Under the pieces are notes generated by a model. That model saw only the letters and a program-made list of their open reading frames with translations, was not told the DNA's origin and did no database searches. Position numbers and translations under genes: made by a program. Below, piece after piece: positions 52,839-59,078 of a DNA stretch of 64,000 nt. The number at the start of each line of letters is the position of its first letter. The stretch's first letter is position 1. The DNA is from Synechococcus sp. RCC307 (GTDB lineage Bacteria; Cyanobacteriota; Cyanobacteriia; PCC-6307; Cyanobiaceae): NCBI GenBank assembly GCA_000063525.1, contig CT978603.1:1297105-1361104 (forward strand), in the 5' to 3' direction.

Positions 52839-53225
52839 ATGGCTGAGCAGGTCTTCCTCTTTCGCAAAGCTGTTGAGTTCGGCGAGCAAACCCTGCGCGA
52901 GCTGCGCGGGCGAGGACTCGAAGACGAAGAAATTGGCCTCGTCAGGCTGTACCTGAAATACAAGGGCATCGGCTTCCGTTACGAGAACTGGGAGCTTGGC
53001 TTTGCTTACTACATGAAGTACACCCGGGACGCTTACAGCGGCGACGGCGAGCTCAAGTTTGTCCTCGAGGATGAATCCGATGTTCCCGACTGGCAGCGGC
53101 GGGTTCGAGACATCGATGAAACCCTGCGGCTGATGGACGACGAACTCGAGAACAACAGCGGCTCAGAGTTTTTCGCCTGGATGGCGGCCACCCTGAACAA
53201 ACTCAAAAACGTCGCCCGCAGCTAA
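52839..53225 (+). CDS. Hypothetical acidic protein, 128 aa
   Basis: Starts MAEQVFLFRKAVEFGEQTLR, contains LYLKYKGIGFRYENWELGFAYYMK-like aromatic helices (quoted in part: GFRYENWELGFAYYM) and an acidic centre (EDESDVPDWQRRV). No signal peptide, membrane segment or known motif. Divergent from the 87-aa gene with 56 bases between. Confidence 0.65.
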   Translation: MAEQVFLFRKAVEFGEQTLRELRGRGLEDEEIGLVRLYLKYKGIGFRYENWELGFAYYMKYTRDAYSGDGELKFVLEDESDVPDWQRRVRDIDETLRLMDDELENNSGSEFFAWMAATLNKLKNVARS

Positions 53226-53235
53226 CGCAGACCTG

Positions 53236-53373
53236 TCAGCCCAGCGAGGCAACCTCATCGCGCTTGGGAGCGCGCCAACTGCCATGACGGCGGTAGCCAT
53301 CAAGCAAAACAATGGCCAACCAAAGGAAGGGGACACCAAACTGGGCAGCAAACACAGGTGGAGAGAATTCCAT
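53236..53373 (-). CDS. 45-aa single-span membrane peptide
   Basis: One hydrophobic segment (VFAAQFGVPFLWLAIVLL) followed by DGYRRHGSWRAPKRDEV, a basic tail. The ATG is at 53373. A longer antisense frame in this place (53163-53351) overlaps the 52839 gene and is rejected. It ends 10 bases from the 128-aa gene. Confidence 0.55.
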   Translation of the reverse strand: MEFSPPVFAAQFGVPFLWLAIVLLDGYRRHGSWRAPKRDEVASLG

Positions 53374-53808
53374 CAGCGCAGTCGCAGAGGTCTTACTTTC
53401 AATCTGCATCTGAGTCTCAGGTTTTCGGTTGCTGGTCTCAAAATGAGACGCTCAATTGAGAATTCTTTGTGCTCAGGCGGGGGCGCCGGCCCCGTCTCCA
53501 TGGCCTGCGAATCGCCTGGGTGAGATCTGATGAGCGCCTTGGATTGGGCATGCGCCGTTGATCGAGGAAATACCCCTCATTCGCTAACAAGCGAACCAAT
53601 ATCAGCATCTCCAGAGCGAGGATTCGCACGGGACGTCAACACCTAAACCCAGCAAAGCGAGCATTTTTCGGCGTTGATGTGTTGATTGCGACGACTTTGC
53701 GCCTTTAACAATCCTTTCCACTCATCATCAATCGCATAAGCTCCTAGCAAGCCTGAAACTTCGGATTCAGCCTGATCGGGTTAGGCTTTCTGGCCCAGTC
53801 ATGCTGTT
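53374..53808. other. 435-base gap without a convincing gene
   Basis: Frames at 53284-53523 (+) and 53438-53629 (-) encode Arg/Ser-rich chains without signals. A small hairpin TTCGCT/AGCGAA sits near 53580. The sequence is richer in A and T than nearby genes. No attachment site, tRNA or recognised RNA motif is seen. Confidence 0.4.
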
Positions 53809-54018
53809 TTGTCGTCAACACTGAGAGGAGTTGGTTACGTCTCCGTTTGGGTGATCATCTGGGGCTTTGTGGGCTCAGTCATTGATTGGCCTCTGCTGCA
53901 AAACGACATCTACGCCGTCTATTCCCTCGGCCAGGCCATCACCTTTGGCGGCACTGCCCTGGCCTGCATTGCCCTGGCCATCAAACTGGCCCCCCGTTGG
54001 CTCAATAGCGATGACTAA
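53809..54018 (+). CDS. 69-aa two-span membrane protein
   Basis: Two hydrophobic helices (YVSVWVIIWGFVGSVIDW and ITFGGTALACIALAIKLA) separated by a polar loop. The only ordinary in-frame start before the first helix is TTG at 53809. It overlaps the next hli gene by eight bases, so the two are probably co-transcribed. No family recognised. Confidence 0.6.
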   Translation: MSSTLRGVGYVSVWVIIWGFVGSVIDWPLLQNDIYAVYSLGQAITFGGTALACIALAIKLAPRWLNSDD

Positions 54019-54232
54019 GCCGTCTTTTCAATACGAGCCAGTCGAGGCCTTCGGAGAGAGCCTCACCACAGCCAAACCTTGGAACAAGCAGGCCTTGGTG
54101 GTGGTGGAACGTCTCAATGGTCGCGTGGCCATGGTGGGATTCAGCGCCGCTGTGGTGGGGGAGTGGATCAGTGGCGAAGGAATCACTGGCCAGCTGCTGG
54201 GCGTTCTGCAGTGGTATCTGAACCTGGGCTGA
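54011..54232 (+). CDS. hli: High-light-inducible protein (second hli)
   Basis: 73 residues with a longer polar start (MTKPSFQYEPVEAFGESL) and the chlorophyll-binding helix ERLNGRVAMVGFSAAVVGEW followed by ISGEGITGQLLG. It overlaps the upstream membrane gene and lies two bases before the 2OG-Fe(II) oxygenase gene, so the three are likely one transcription unit. No HLR1-like repeat was noted directly upstream. Confidence 0.93.
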   Translation: MTKPSFQYEPVEAFGESLTTAKPWNKQALVVVERLNGRVAMVGFSAAVVGEWISGEGITGQLLGVLQWYLNLG

Positions 54233-54234
54233 CC

Positions 54235-54921
54235 ATGGACGTTCTCGAGCTGTTCCCTCGGCACATCCTGGAAGGGGATCTAGAGCCGGCCCTGCTGACC
54301 CCCCTGCAGCGCCATGCCAAGGCCGTGCTGCAGCAACCGGAACGCAGCCCCGATGCCTCGGCAAAGTTGGCAGGGCAGCTCACCCAGCAACGGGAGCTCT
54401 CCCTGCAGGAGCCAGCCGTCGCCGAGCTGTGCAGCAGCGTTCTTTTGCCCGGTTGTGAACGCTGGATCCGCCATGTGATCGACAAACAGCCCCCCCAAGG
54501 GCGCGGGCCATGGACACCGGGTCGTTATCAGTTGCGGATGGTGGATGTTTGGCTCAACAGCCAGCAAGCCGGTGATTACAACCCCACCCACACCCACGGC
54601 GGCAGCTTTTCAGGGGTGATTTTTCTGCAGGTGCCACCGCAGATCAACGGCGAGAGCTTCGATGGCCAACTCTGTTTTCATGGCCCAGAGGAGTGGCACA
54701 TTCAGAGCTTCCGCACGGGAATGGCCCACTACGTGTTGCCCAAACCGGGCCGCTTTTACATCTTTCCGGCATGGCAACCGCACTCGGTCATGCCCTTTCG
54801 GGGCGATGGGGCGCGGTGGTCTTTGGCCTTCAATGTGATGGCCATTCCTCAGCCGGCAGGCAACACAACAGCACGCAATCTCTCGCTATCCAGCAATCGC
54901 CCACGCCGGCAAGGATTTTGA
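54235..54921 (+). CDS. 2OG-Fe(II) oxygenase (TIGR02466/2OG-FeII_Oxy_5-like)
   Basis: 228 residues. The core shows DYNPTHTHGGSFSGVIFLQV, GQLCFHGPEEW, YIFPAWQPHSVMPF and RWSLAFNVMA, the pattern of the TIGR02466-type oxygenases seen in cyanobacteria and cyanophages; the two His in these segments are candidate iron ligands and the Arg a 2-oxoglutarate contact. The substrate is unknown. The ATG is at 54235, two bases after hli. Confidence 0.85.
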   Translation: MDVLELFPRHILEGDLEPALLTPLQRHAKAVLQQPERSPDASAKLAGQLTQQRELSLQEPAVAELCSSVLLPGCERWIRHVIDKQPPQGRGPWTPGRYQLRMVDVWLNSQQAGDYNPTHTHGGSFSGVIFLQVPPQINGESFDGQLCFHGPEEWHIQSFRTGMAHYVLPKPGRFYIFPAWQPHSVMPFRGDGARWSLAFNVMAIPQPAGNTTARNLSLSSNRPRRQGF

Positions 54922-54944
54922 AATCCAAACAAAGTCAACCAATT

Positions 54945-54967
54945 GGTGTTTTAAAACACCCTTTTTT
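54945..54967 (+). terminator. Terminator after the 2OG-Fe(II) oxygenase gene
   Basis: GGTGTTTTAAAACACC (54945-54960) is a perfect palindrome followed by CTTTTTT, 24 bases after the stop. The stem is AT-rich in its centre but the T-tract is good. Confidence 0.7.
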
Positions 54968-55008
54968 GGTTGTTAGACATTAAAAATTAAAAACCCCATC
55001 ACCCAACC

Positions 55009-55167
55009 ATGAGCCAGTCACACTGGGCTGTGCTGGACGGCTATTTGAGCCAGCCTAAAACCAAAAAAGAAAAGAGCTTTGCCCCAACCGCAACGACCAA
55101 GCGATCGGCAGCCGTGAAAACCCCCAGCGCAGATTTGAATTGGGAAGAGCTCCTGGGTCGCAAGTGA
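55009..55167 (+). CDS. 52-aa basic hypothetical protein
   Basis: Starts MSQSHWAVLDGYLSQPKTKK and ends DLNWEELLGRK, with a Lys/Thr/Pro-rich middle; no membrane segment. The stop overlaps the GTG start of the next lipoprotein (GTGA), arguing for translation. Function unknown. Confidence 0.6.
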   Translation: MSQSHWAVLDGYLSQPKTKKEKSFAPTATTKRSAAVKTPSADLNWEELLGRK

Positions 55168-55445
55168 ATCCAAAGCAAGCCCTTGTCTTACTGGCGAGTT
55201 GGAGCTTGCTCTTGAGTGGCCTTGCCGCTTGTTCAACTGCTGATCAAAACGACATCAGCGCAGCCGATGCACAGGCCCATGCCGACAGCATCTGCTTAAC
55301 CAGTCAGCAGCTTGATCGCGACAGCGCACAGTTGATGGCGGACATGGCTGATGCGATGGCCGCGGAACCGGGAGTCAAAGATCAACCGACACGGACGGCG
55401 ATCGCTGGTACGGCAATCGCCCGATCACGCGGCTGCGTGGATTAA
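55164..55445 (+). CDS. Lipoprotein, 93 aa
   Basis: GTG start at 55164 inside the previous stop. Signal peptide with lipobox (LASWSLLLSGLAAC) followed by an acidic, helical mature part (SADAQAHADSI, LMADMADAMAAEPG) ending RSRGCVD. The upstream frame to 55140 is rejected because the GTGA overlap starts exactly before the signal peptide. Function unknown. Confidence 0.65.
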   Translation: MNPKQALVLLASWSLLLSGLAACSTADQNDISAADAQAHADSICLTSQQLDRDSAQLMADMADAMAAEPGVKDQPTRTAIAGTAIARSRGCVD

Positions 55446-55446
55446 A

Positions 55447-55812
55447 TCAGCTTTTGCACTGAATGGATTGACGCCCTGTGCCCTGAGAGAAGTCCAAGCT
55501 GTAGGGCGCCGGCACCTTGGCAATCAGCCAACTCTCGCCGAAGTTGTCGACCGCCTTGCCGCCGCGCGGCGGGGCGGTGTCAACAGCGAAGTGATAGGTG
55601 GCTGTTTCTCCACTGGGTTGAGCCACTTCAATCGCAAAGCCGTAGTCCACCACACGGGTGTTGCGCCAACCGCCGCCGTTGAAGCGGCAGGAGAGTTCTC
55701 GTGTTGTGGGCGGTTCAGGCTCACCGGCAGCAGCAACAGCCGCCATGGGTGTGAGCAGCGCTGAGACCGCAACAAGGGGAAGCCAGCAACGCACGATGAG
55801 TTGTCGTCTCAC
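55447..55812 (-). CDS. Secreted hypothetical protein, 121 aa
   Basis: Signal peptide (CWLPLVAVSALLTPMAAVAAAG) and a mature part with cysteines in LSCRFNGGGWRNTRVV and the terminal QCKS, probably a disulfide. The start is GTG at 55812. It converges on the lipoprotein gene with one base between stops. No family recognised. Confidence 0.65.
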   Translation of the reverse strand: MRRQLIVRCWLPLVAVSALLTPMAAVAAAGEPEPPTTRELSCRFNGGGWRNTRVVDYGFAIEVAQPSGETATYHFAVDTAPPRGGKAVDNFGESWLIAKVPAPYSLDFSQGTGRQSIQCKS

Positions 55813-55857
55813 CCATTAATGGCAACAAACCTGTCGTGCGGCCAAAGCTCGTCGCAA

Positions 55858-56142
55858 TCAGCGCTGCCGCTGATTCCACTGCTTGATCCAACGCTGGTGC
55901 CAAGGGGTGATGTCGATAGGCCGCGTGGGATCCAGATCAAAGGATTCACGCAGTGGAGATTGCTCCACTTCACGGCGCAATTGACGCAAGGCAAAAAACA
56001 GAACGATCGCTCCAATCCCCGCAAACAACAACAAAAACGGCAGCGCTGATATCAGCACCATCGCCAGCAGGACTGCGCCACTGAGCTGGGCCAAAACCAC
56101 CAGCCAACGCGCCTGAGGTTGAGAGGGGGGGAGATAAGGCAT
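55858..56142 (-). CDS. 94-aa membrane protein
   Basis: A long hydrophobic region (VVLAQLSGAVLLAMVLISALPF and LLFAGIGAIVLFFALRQL) gives probably two membrane helices, followed by a charged tail ending KQWNQRQR. The ATG at 56142 is preferred to the GTG/ATG candidates upstream. A perfect 14-base inverted repeat lies 39 bases upstream of the start. Function unknown. Confidence 0.62.
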   Translation of the reverse strand: MPYLPPSQPQARWLVVLAQLSGAVLLAMVLISALPFLLLFAGIGAIVLFFALRQLRREVEQSPLRESFDLDPTRPIDITPWHQRWIKQWNQRQR

Positions 56143-56180
56143 TGGCTCAAGCCTGCCATGCTTCGGCTGCCTCGGCAGAG

Positions 56181-56212
56181 AGGAGTGCCGTACCCAGAGG
56201 TACGGCACTCCT
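56181..56212. repeat. Perfect 14-base inverted repeat
   Basis: AGGAGTGCCGTACC (56181-56194) and GGTACGGCACTCCT (56199-56212) are exact inverted copies around CAGA. There is no T-tract on either strand. It lies in the divergent intergenic region between the 94-aa and 61-aa membrane protein genes, so it may be an operator or an RNA-stability hairpin. Confidence 0.8.
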
Positions 56213-56285
56213 GCATCGAATGCCTCAACCGGGGCGGCCTTATGCGGATTGACTTTGAGCTAGCGGCTGTGTCATGAACGAATCA

Positions 56286-56350
56286 GCCTGCCCATGGCAG
56301 GCGTCGAGCGACTTGCCGTTCCTCGCGAGGTGGAGGGACGGCTTTCTTTT
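56286..56350 (+). ncRNA. Candidate small RNA or leader with two hairpins and a terminator
   Basis: Two perfect or near-perfect hairpins follow each other: GCCTGCC/GGCAGGC (56286-56302, loop CAT) and GCCGTTCCTC/GAGGGACGGC (56315-56342, one G-T pair), then TTTCTTTT (56343-56350). The second is a proper terminator on +. No protein gene on + precedes it. The 61-aa gene starts at 56359, so this could also be an attenuator in its leader. The TTGACT near 56248 is a candidate -35. Confidence 0.45.
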
Positions 56351-56358
56351 CGGCGCAG

Positions 56359-56544
56359 ATGTCCTTCACAATCGGTGGCATCAGCGAGCCGCCACTGTCC
56401 ATGAAAGAAACGGGTTTCACCGAAGTGGCATTGCGGACAGCCGCCAAGGTTTTCGCCGCTGCAGGCCTACTGGCACTGCTGTTTTGGCTGGGCTGGGTGA
56501 TGATCGATGTTGAGCACATGAACTCCGGCTTCACCCTGCCCTGA
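56359..56544 (+). CDS. 61-aa single-span membrane protein
   Basis: MSFTIGGISEPPLSMKETG leads to one hydrophobic helix (VFAAAGLLALLFWLGWVMI) and a short tail. The gene begins eight bases after the terminator-like hairpin at 56315-56350. It overlaps the zinc-ribbon gene at 56467-56658 by 78 bases on the other strand. Function unknown. Confidence 0.55.
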   Translation: MSFTIGGISEPPLSMKETGFTEVALRTAAKVFAAAGLLALLFWLGWVMIDVEHMNSGFTLP

Positions 56545-56658
56545 TTCCTGCTTGTCCTGACAGGTGGAACACAGCACCTCGCCGCGCAGGCGCCGGTAGG
56601 TGGCCATGGATCGCTCAATCGATAGCCCGCAGCCGCGGCAGCTGAACAATGGGGGCAT
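56467..56658 (-). CDS. 63-aa zinc-ribbon-like protein
   Basis: MPPLFSCRGCGLSIERS and GEVLCSTCQDKQESG provide two CxxC pairs (CRGC and CSTC) about 18 residues apart, a small zinc ribbon. The ATG at 56658 starts just before the first pair. Its tail overlaps the 61-aa gene by 78 bases on the other strand. Function unknown; DNA- or RNA-binding or a metal-store role is possible. Confidence 0.6.
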   Translation of the reverse strand: MPPLFSCRGCGLSIERSMATYRRLRGEVLCSTCQDKQESGQGEAGVHVLNIDHHPAQPKQQCQ

Positions 56659-56740
56659 CGGCCAGCAGCGAAGGGACTGATCCTGACTCTGCCTGAGCAA
56701 ACGATCGGTAGCCAGCAAGGCAAATCACACCATCGACTTA

Positions 56741-56884
56741 ATGGTCAAAGCCGCCGTTGCAAATGCGCTCGGGGATCGCCACGTTGCCAAGCCTGTACTC
56801 CAGGGGAATATTGCTGGCCTTGAGATGGGCCTCGATGCCATCAACGCAGCGGTTAAAGCGGCGAGGGATACAGGTGCGCATTGA
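56741..56884 (+). CDS. 47-aa hypothetical protein
   Basis: Starts MVKAAVANALGDRHVAKP, an alanine-rich, probably helical chain (LEMGLDAINAAVKAARD) ending GAH. The opposite-strand frame here (56725-56940) is Arg/Ser-rich and looks like its shadow. The ribosome-binding site is not clear, so it is uncertain. Confidence 0.4.
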   Translation: MVKAAVANALGDRHVAKPVLQGNIAGLEMGLDAINAAVKAARDTGAH

Positions 56885-56936
56885 TCAAATCGCGAGCCGA
56901 AGACATGGCAGAGGCAATCTCTGCGCTCATGCTGAC

Positions 56937-57083
56937 TCACTCAATCAGGAGGAACAGCGCCAGGCCAAACAGAATCAAGAGGACAGGCTTGAGAACAGCC
57001 ACCAACGCATAGAGCCCAGCCAAGAGGGCCGGCAGGCCGAGCAGCCACGCCAGCAATCCACTCAACAAATCCAGCAGTGGCAT
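56937..57083 (-). CDS. 48-aa hydrophobic membrane peptide
   Basis: Nearly all hydrophobic: MPLLDLLSGLLAWLLGLPAL then LAGLYALVAVLKPVLLILFG, giving two membrane spans or one long hairpin, ending LLIE. The start is ATG at 57083; the frame is open to 57197 but the upstream residues are polar and overlap nothing else. Function unknown. Confidence 0.5.
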   Translation of the reverse strand: MPLLDLLSGLLAWLLGLPALLAGLYALVAVLKPVLLILFGLALFLLIE

Positions 57084-57114
57084 CAGCCCATGGGCTCTGG
57101 CTTGGTTATAGAGC

Positions 57115-57354
57115 TCAAGCCACTTCCGGGCACCACCCCTGTTCCAGCTCCCGGCGCACCAACCACTGATCACATCGCCTGGTGAGGTGATCACCACTGA
57201 CGATCAGCCGCTGCTTCCAACCGCACGCCAGCACCGTGTGACCATCGCCATCAGCGCTGAAGCGAAAGTGCTGGCAGGTGATGCATACGCGGCTGCAACG
57301 GGACCGCCTGAGCTCTGCTGGCTCCAAATACGTCCAAGACTCGTCCACAACCAT
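57115..57354 (-). CDS. 79-aa cysteine-containing hypothetical protein
   Basis: Soluble protein with cysteines in RSRCSRVCITCQHF, VLACGWKQ, RRCDQW and GWCPEV, suggesting a metal site or disulfides. It begins MVVDESWTYLEPAELRRS with the ATG at 57354. No signal peptide, so a cytoplasmic metal (zinc or iron-sulfur) site is more likely. Family not recognised. Confidence 0.6.
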   Translation of the reverse strand: MVVDESWTYLEPAELRRSRCSRVCITCQHFRFSADGDGHTVLACGWKQRLIVSGDHLTRRCDQWLVRRELEQGWCPEVA

Positions 57355-57476
57355 GCACACGCATCAGTACACCTGTACTAGCTGCGGCGGCGAGGCATGG
57401 CAAGCGCTGCTTGCACTTTTTTTATGTCGCCATCAAACAATCTCGCCATCATGAAATCAGTGACGTGGGCGCGGCC

Positions 57477-58121
57477 ATGCGCGTTGGGTTTTTGCCCTTT
57501 GGGCTGGTGGCATTGCTGGGATTGAGCGCCTGCAGCGCCATCCAAAACAGCGGCCAAGATCAACCCACCATCAGCATCGAGCTCGATACGGCTGATCCCG
57601 CCAAGAGCGAGGGCACCCTGCAGAGCAAACCAACGCCTGTGAGCTTTCAGGTGGGCTACGGCAAGTACGGCATTGCCTGCGCCGATACCAGCTTTCGCGA
57701 AGGCGAAACACCCTTGGGCACCTTCAAGGTCAACGCGATCTTGACCCCCGATCGCTTTGAGATGGACTCTGCCCTGATCAAGCAGTCCGGCAAATCCAAG
57801 GAGTACCTGGAACAGAATCTGTTTAAGAACATGAGCGCCATCGACTTCAAGGGAGATGGCGAAACCGGTGAATACGGCAAGGGCTACATCAGCCTCATGC
57901 CCCTGACCGAAACCGAGCAGCCGTTCAAGTTCAACGAATACGACGGCAAGTTCCGCTGGTACAGCTTTGCGATCCATGGCACCAACAACAACAGTCGGGT
58001 TGGCCAAAAGATCACGGGGGGCTGCATCAATGTTGATGACGCCACCATGGCCACACTGCTCAAGAGCGTGAAGCTGGGCGATGAGGTCGTTGTCAGCAGC
58101 GACGGCCCCTGCAACGAATAA
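57477..58121 (+). CDS. L,D-transpeptidase (YkuD)-like lipoprotein
   Basis: 214 residues. A signal peptide with lipobox (FGLVALLGLSAC) is followed by the domain with GTFKVNAILTPDRF, WYSFAIHGTNNNSRVGQ and the catalytic GGCINVDDATM. L,D-transpeptidases cross-link peptidoglycan through Cys in a SHGC(I/V)N-type motif; here the residues before Cys are TGG rather than SHG, so activity is plausible but not certain. The ATG at 57477 is preferred to upstream codons. Confidence 0.8.
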   Translation: MRVGFLPFGLVALLGLSACSAIQNSGQDQPTISIELDTADPAKSEGTLQSKPTPVSFQVGYGKYGIACADTSFREGETPLGTFKVNAILTPDRFEMDSALIKQSGKSKEYLEQNLFKNMSAIDFKGDGETGEYGKGYISLMPLTETEQPFKFNEYDGKFRWYSFAIHGTNNNSRVGQKITGGCINVDDATMATLLKSVKLGDEVVVSSDGPCNE

Positions 58122-58162
58122 ATCCCCTACCCAGCTCAGGGCAGTTGGGCTAGAGCTGGGAA

Positions 58163-58372
58163 ATGAAAAACGTGATTTGCTCCAGCTGCGGAGCTCGCGT
58201 GCAGATCGCAAGCCACGCAGCAGCTTTTGTGGGTCTTGAATCGATCTGCCCCAGCTGCCTCAACCAACGCAACGACGCTTCCGCCAAGGTCAAAAAAGCT
58301 GACCAACCGCTGCCGCAATCGTGGCGCTGGGCCTGGCTCAAGCGACCATGGAGGCGCAGCAAAGCGATTTAG
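58163..58372 (+). CDS. 69-aa zinc-ribbon-like protein
   Basis: Two CxxC pairs (ICSSCGARV and CPSCLNQ, about 24 residues apart) form a small zinc ribbon, followed by a basic, Trp-rich tail (PQSWRWAWLKRPWRRSKAI). The ATG is at 58163. The basic tail could bind membranes or nucleic acid. Function unknown. Confidence 0.6.
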   Translation: MKNVICSSCGARVQIASHAAAFVGLESICPSCLNQRNDASAKVKKADQPLPQSWRWAWLKRPWRRSKAI

Positions 58373-58393
58373 CGCACCCCACACCCCAGCCCT

Positions 58394-58477
58394 GTGAATC
58401 CCAAAGTCTTCTGGAGCCTGATTGCCATCCTGGCCGCCTTACAGGGATGGTTTTGGCTCCGGGCCGGCCACATCTAG
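58394..58477 (+). CDS. Possible 27-aa membrane peptide
   Basis: A GTG at 58394 gives a 27-residue peptide with one hydrophobic stretch (VFWSLIAILAALQGWFWL) ending AGHI. It precedes the next gene by ten bases. The ORF is very short and its start is not ATG, so confidence is low, but its composition is like other photosynthetic membrane peptides. Confidence 0.3.
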   Translation: MNPKVFWSLIAILAALQGWFWLRAGHI

Positions 58478-58487
58478 GCGAGGAACC

Positions 58488-58634
58488 ATGATTCGCCTCC
58501 TCTACTTCAGCCTCCTGGTTTATTTGGCCGTGACGCTATGGAAGCTGATCAGCCGCCAGCTTCAGGCATCACGGCAGGACGAGACGCCAGCCAGTGAAAG
58601 CGTGATTGATGTTGAAGCCAAAGATGCCGACTAA
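58488..58634 (+). CDS. 48-aa single-span membrane protein
   Basis: MIRLLYFSLLVYLAVTLWKL is a membrane helix, followed by an acidic tail (ASRQDETPASESV, DVEAKDAD). A GAGGAAC precedes the ATG. It is followed by a bidirectional terminator. Function unknown. Confidence 0.62.
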   Translation: MIRLLYFSLLVYLAVTLWKLISRQLQASRQDETPASESVIDVEAKDAD

Positions 58635-58674
58635 ATCACTTCCTCACCTGCGGGAAGTTCAGGGATCAAGCATT

Positions 58675-58704
58675 AAAAAAGGAGCTGCAATTGCAGCTCC
58701 TTTT
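58675..58704. terminator. Bidirectional terminator between the 48-aa gene and tRNA-Pro
   Basis: GGAGCTGCAATTGCAGCTCC (58681-58700) is a perfect palindrome with AAAAAA before and TTTT after it, serving the + gene on one side and the - strand tRNA-Pro on the other. Confidence 0.85.
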
Positions 58705-58710
58705 GATCCA

Positions 58711-58784
58711 TCGGGGCGATAGGATTCGAACCTACGGCATCCGCCTCCCAAAGACGGCGCTCTACCAAGCTGAGCTACGCCCCG
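58711..58784 (-). tRNA. tRNA-Pro (TGG anticodon)
   Basis: A 74-base cloverleaf on the minus strand: acceptor CGGGGCG/CGCCCCG, D-arm AGCTCAGCTTGGTAGAGC, anticodon stem CCGTC/GGCGG around loop TTTGGGA (anticodon TGG) and T-arm GTAGGTTCGAATCCTAT. The 3' CCA is not encoded. Discriminator A. Confidence 0.97.
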
Positions 58785-58828
58785 GTGGGAGACCACACCC
58801 TAGCTGAGAGCCTCAACCCAGCACGCCC

Positions 58829-58981
58829 TTAAAGTGACCAGACGGGCTGCTGGCAAGCGTCTTGCTCCTTGACCTGGCGATGAACAACGCAGCGATAGGC
58901 GTGGGATCCACCGGGCAACCGGCCGGGTTGCAGGAGGTAAGTGAGTACAAAAGGAGCCCACATCAAATGCAGCCAAGCCAT
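58829..58981 (-). CDS. 50-aa hypothetical protein
   Basis: MAWLHLMWAPFVLTYLLQPG is hydrophobic and aromatic, possibly a signal or membrane segment, followed by a polar part with two cysteines (YRCVVHRQ, ACQQP) ending VWSL. The ATG is at 58981. It lies upstream of tRNA-Pro on the same strand. Plausible but unconfirmed. Confidence 0.45.
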   Translation of the reverse strand: MAWLHLMWAPFVLTYLLQPGRLPGGSHAYRCVVHRQVKEQDACQQPVWSL

Positions 58982-59078
58982 TTGAAGCAGATCGAATTTA
59001 ATTTCAAGGTAGCCAAATAAGACCAGCCGGACCCAGCCTCAGATTGAATTAATTATTGGCCAAAGGAAATACTCAAAA

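Noticed and set aside
53284-53523. 79-codon + frame overlapping the 45-aa membrane gene
   Set aside because: Starts inside the minus strand gene region, Arg/Ser-rich, no domain; the opposite frame has a clear membrane helix.
58622-58720. Possible integration site at tRNA-Pro
   Set aside because: No direct repeat of the tRNA 3' end and no integrase were found in the window; the region next to the tRNA is an ordinary terminator.
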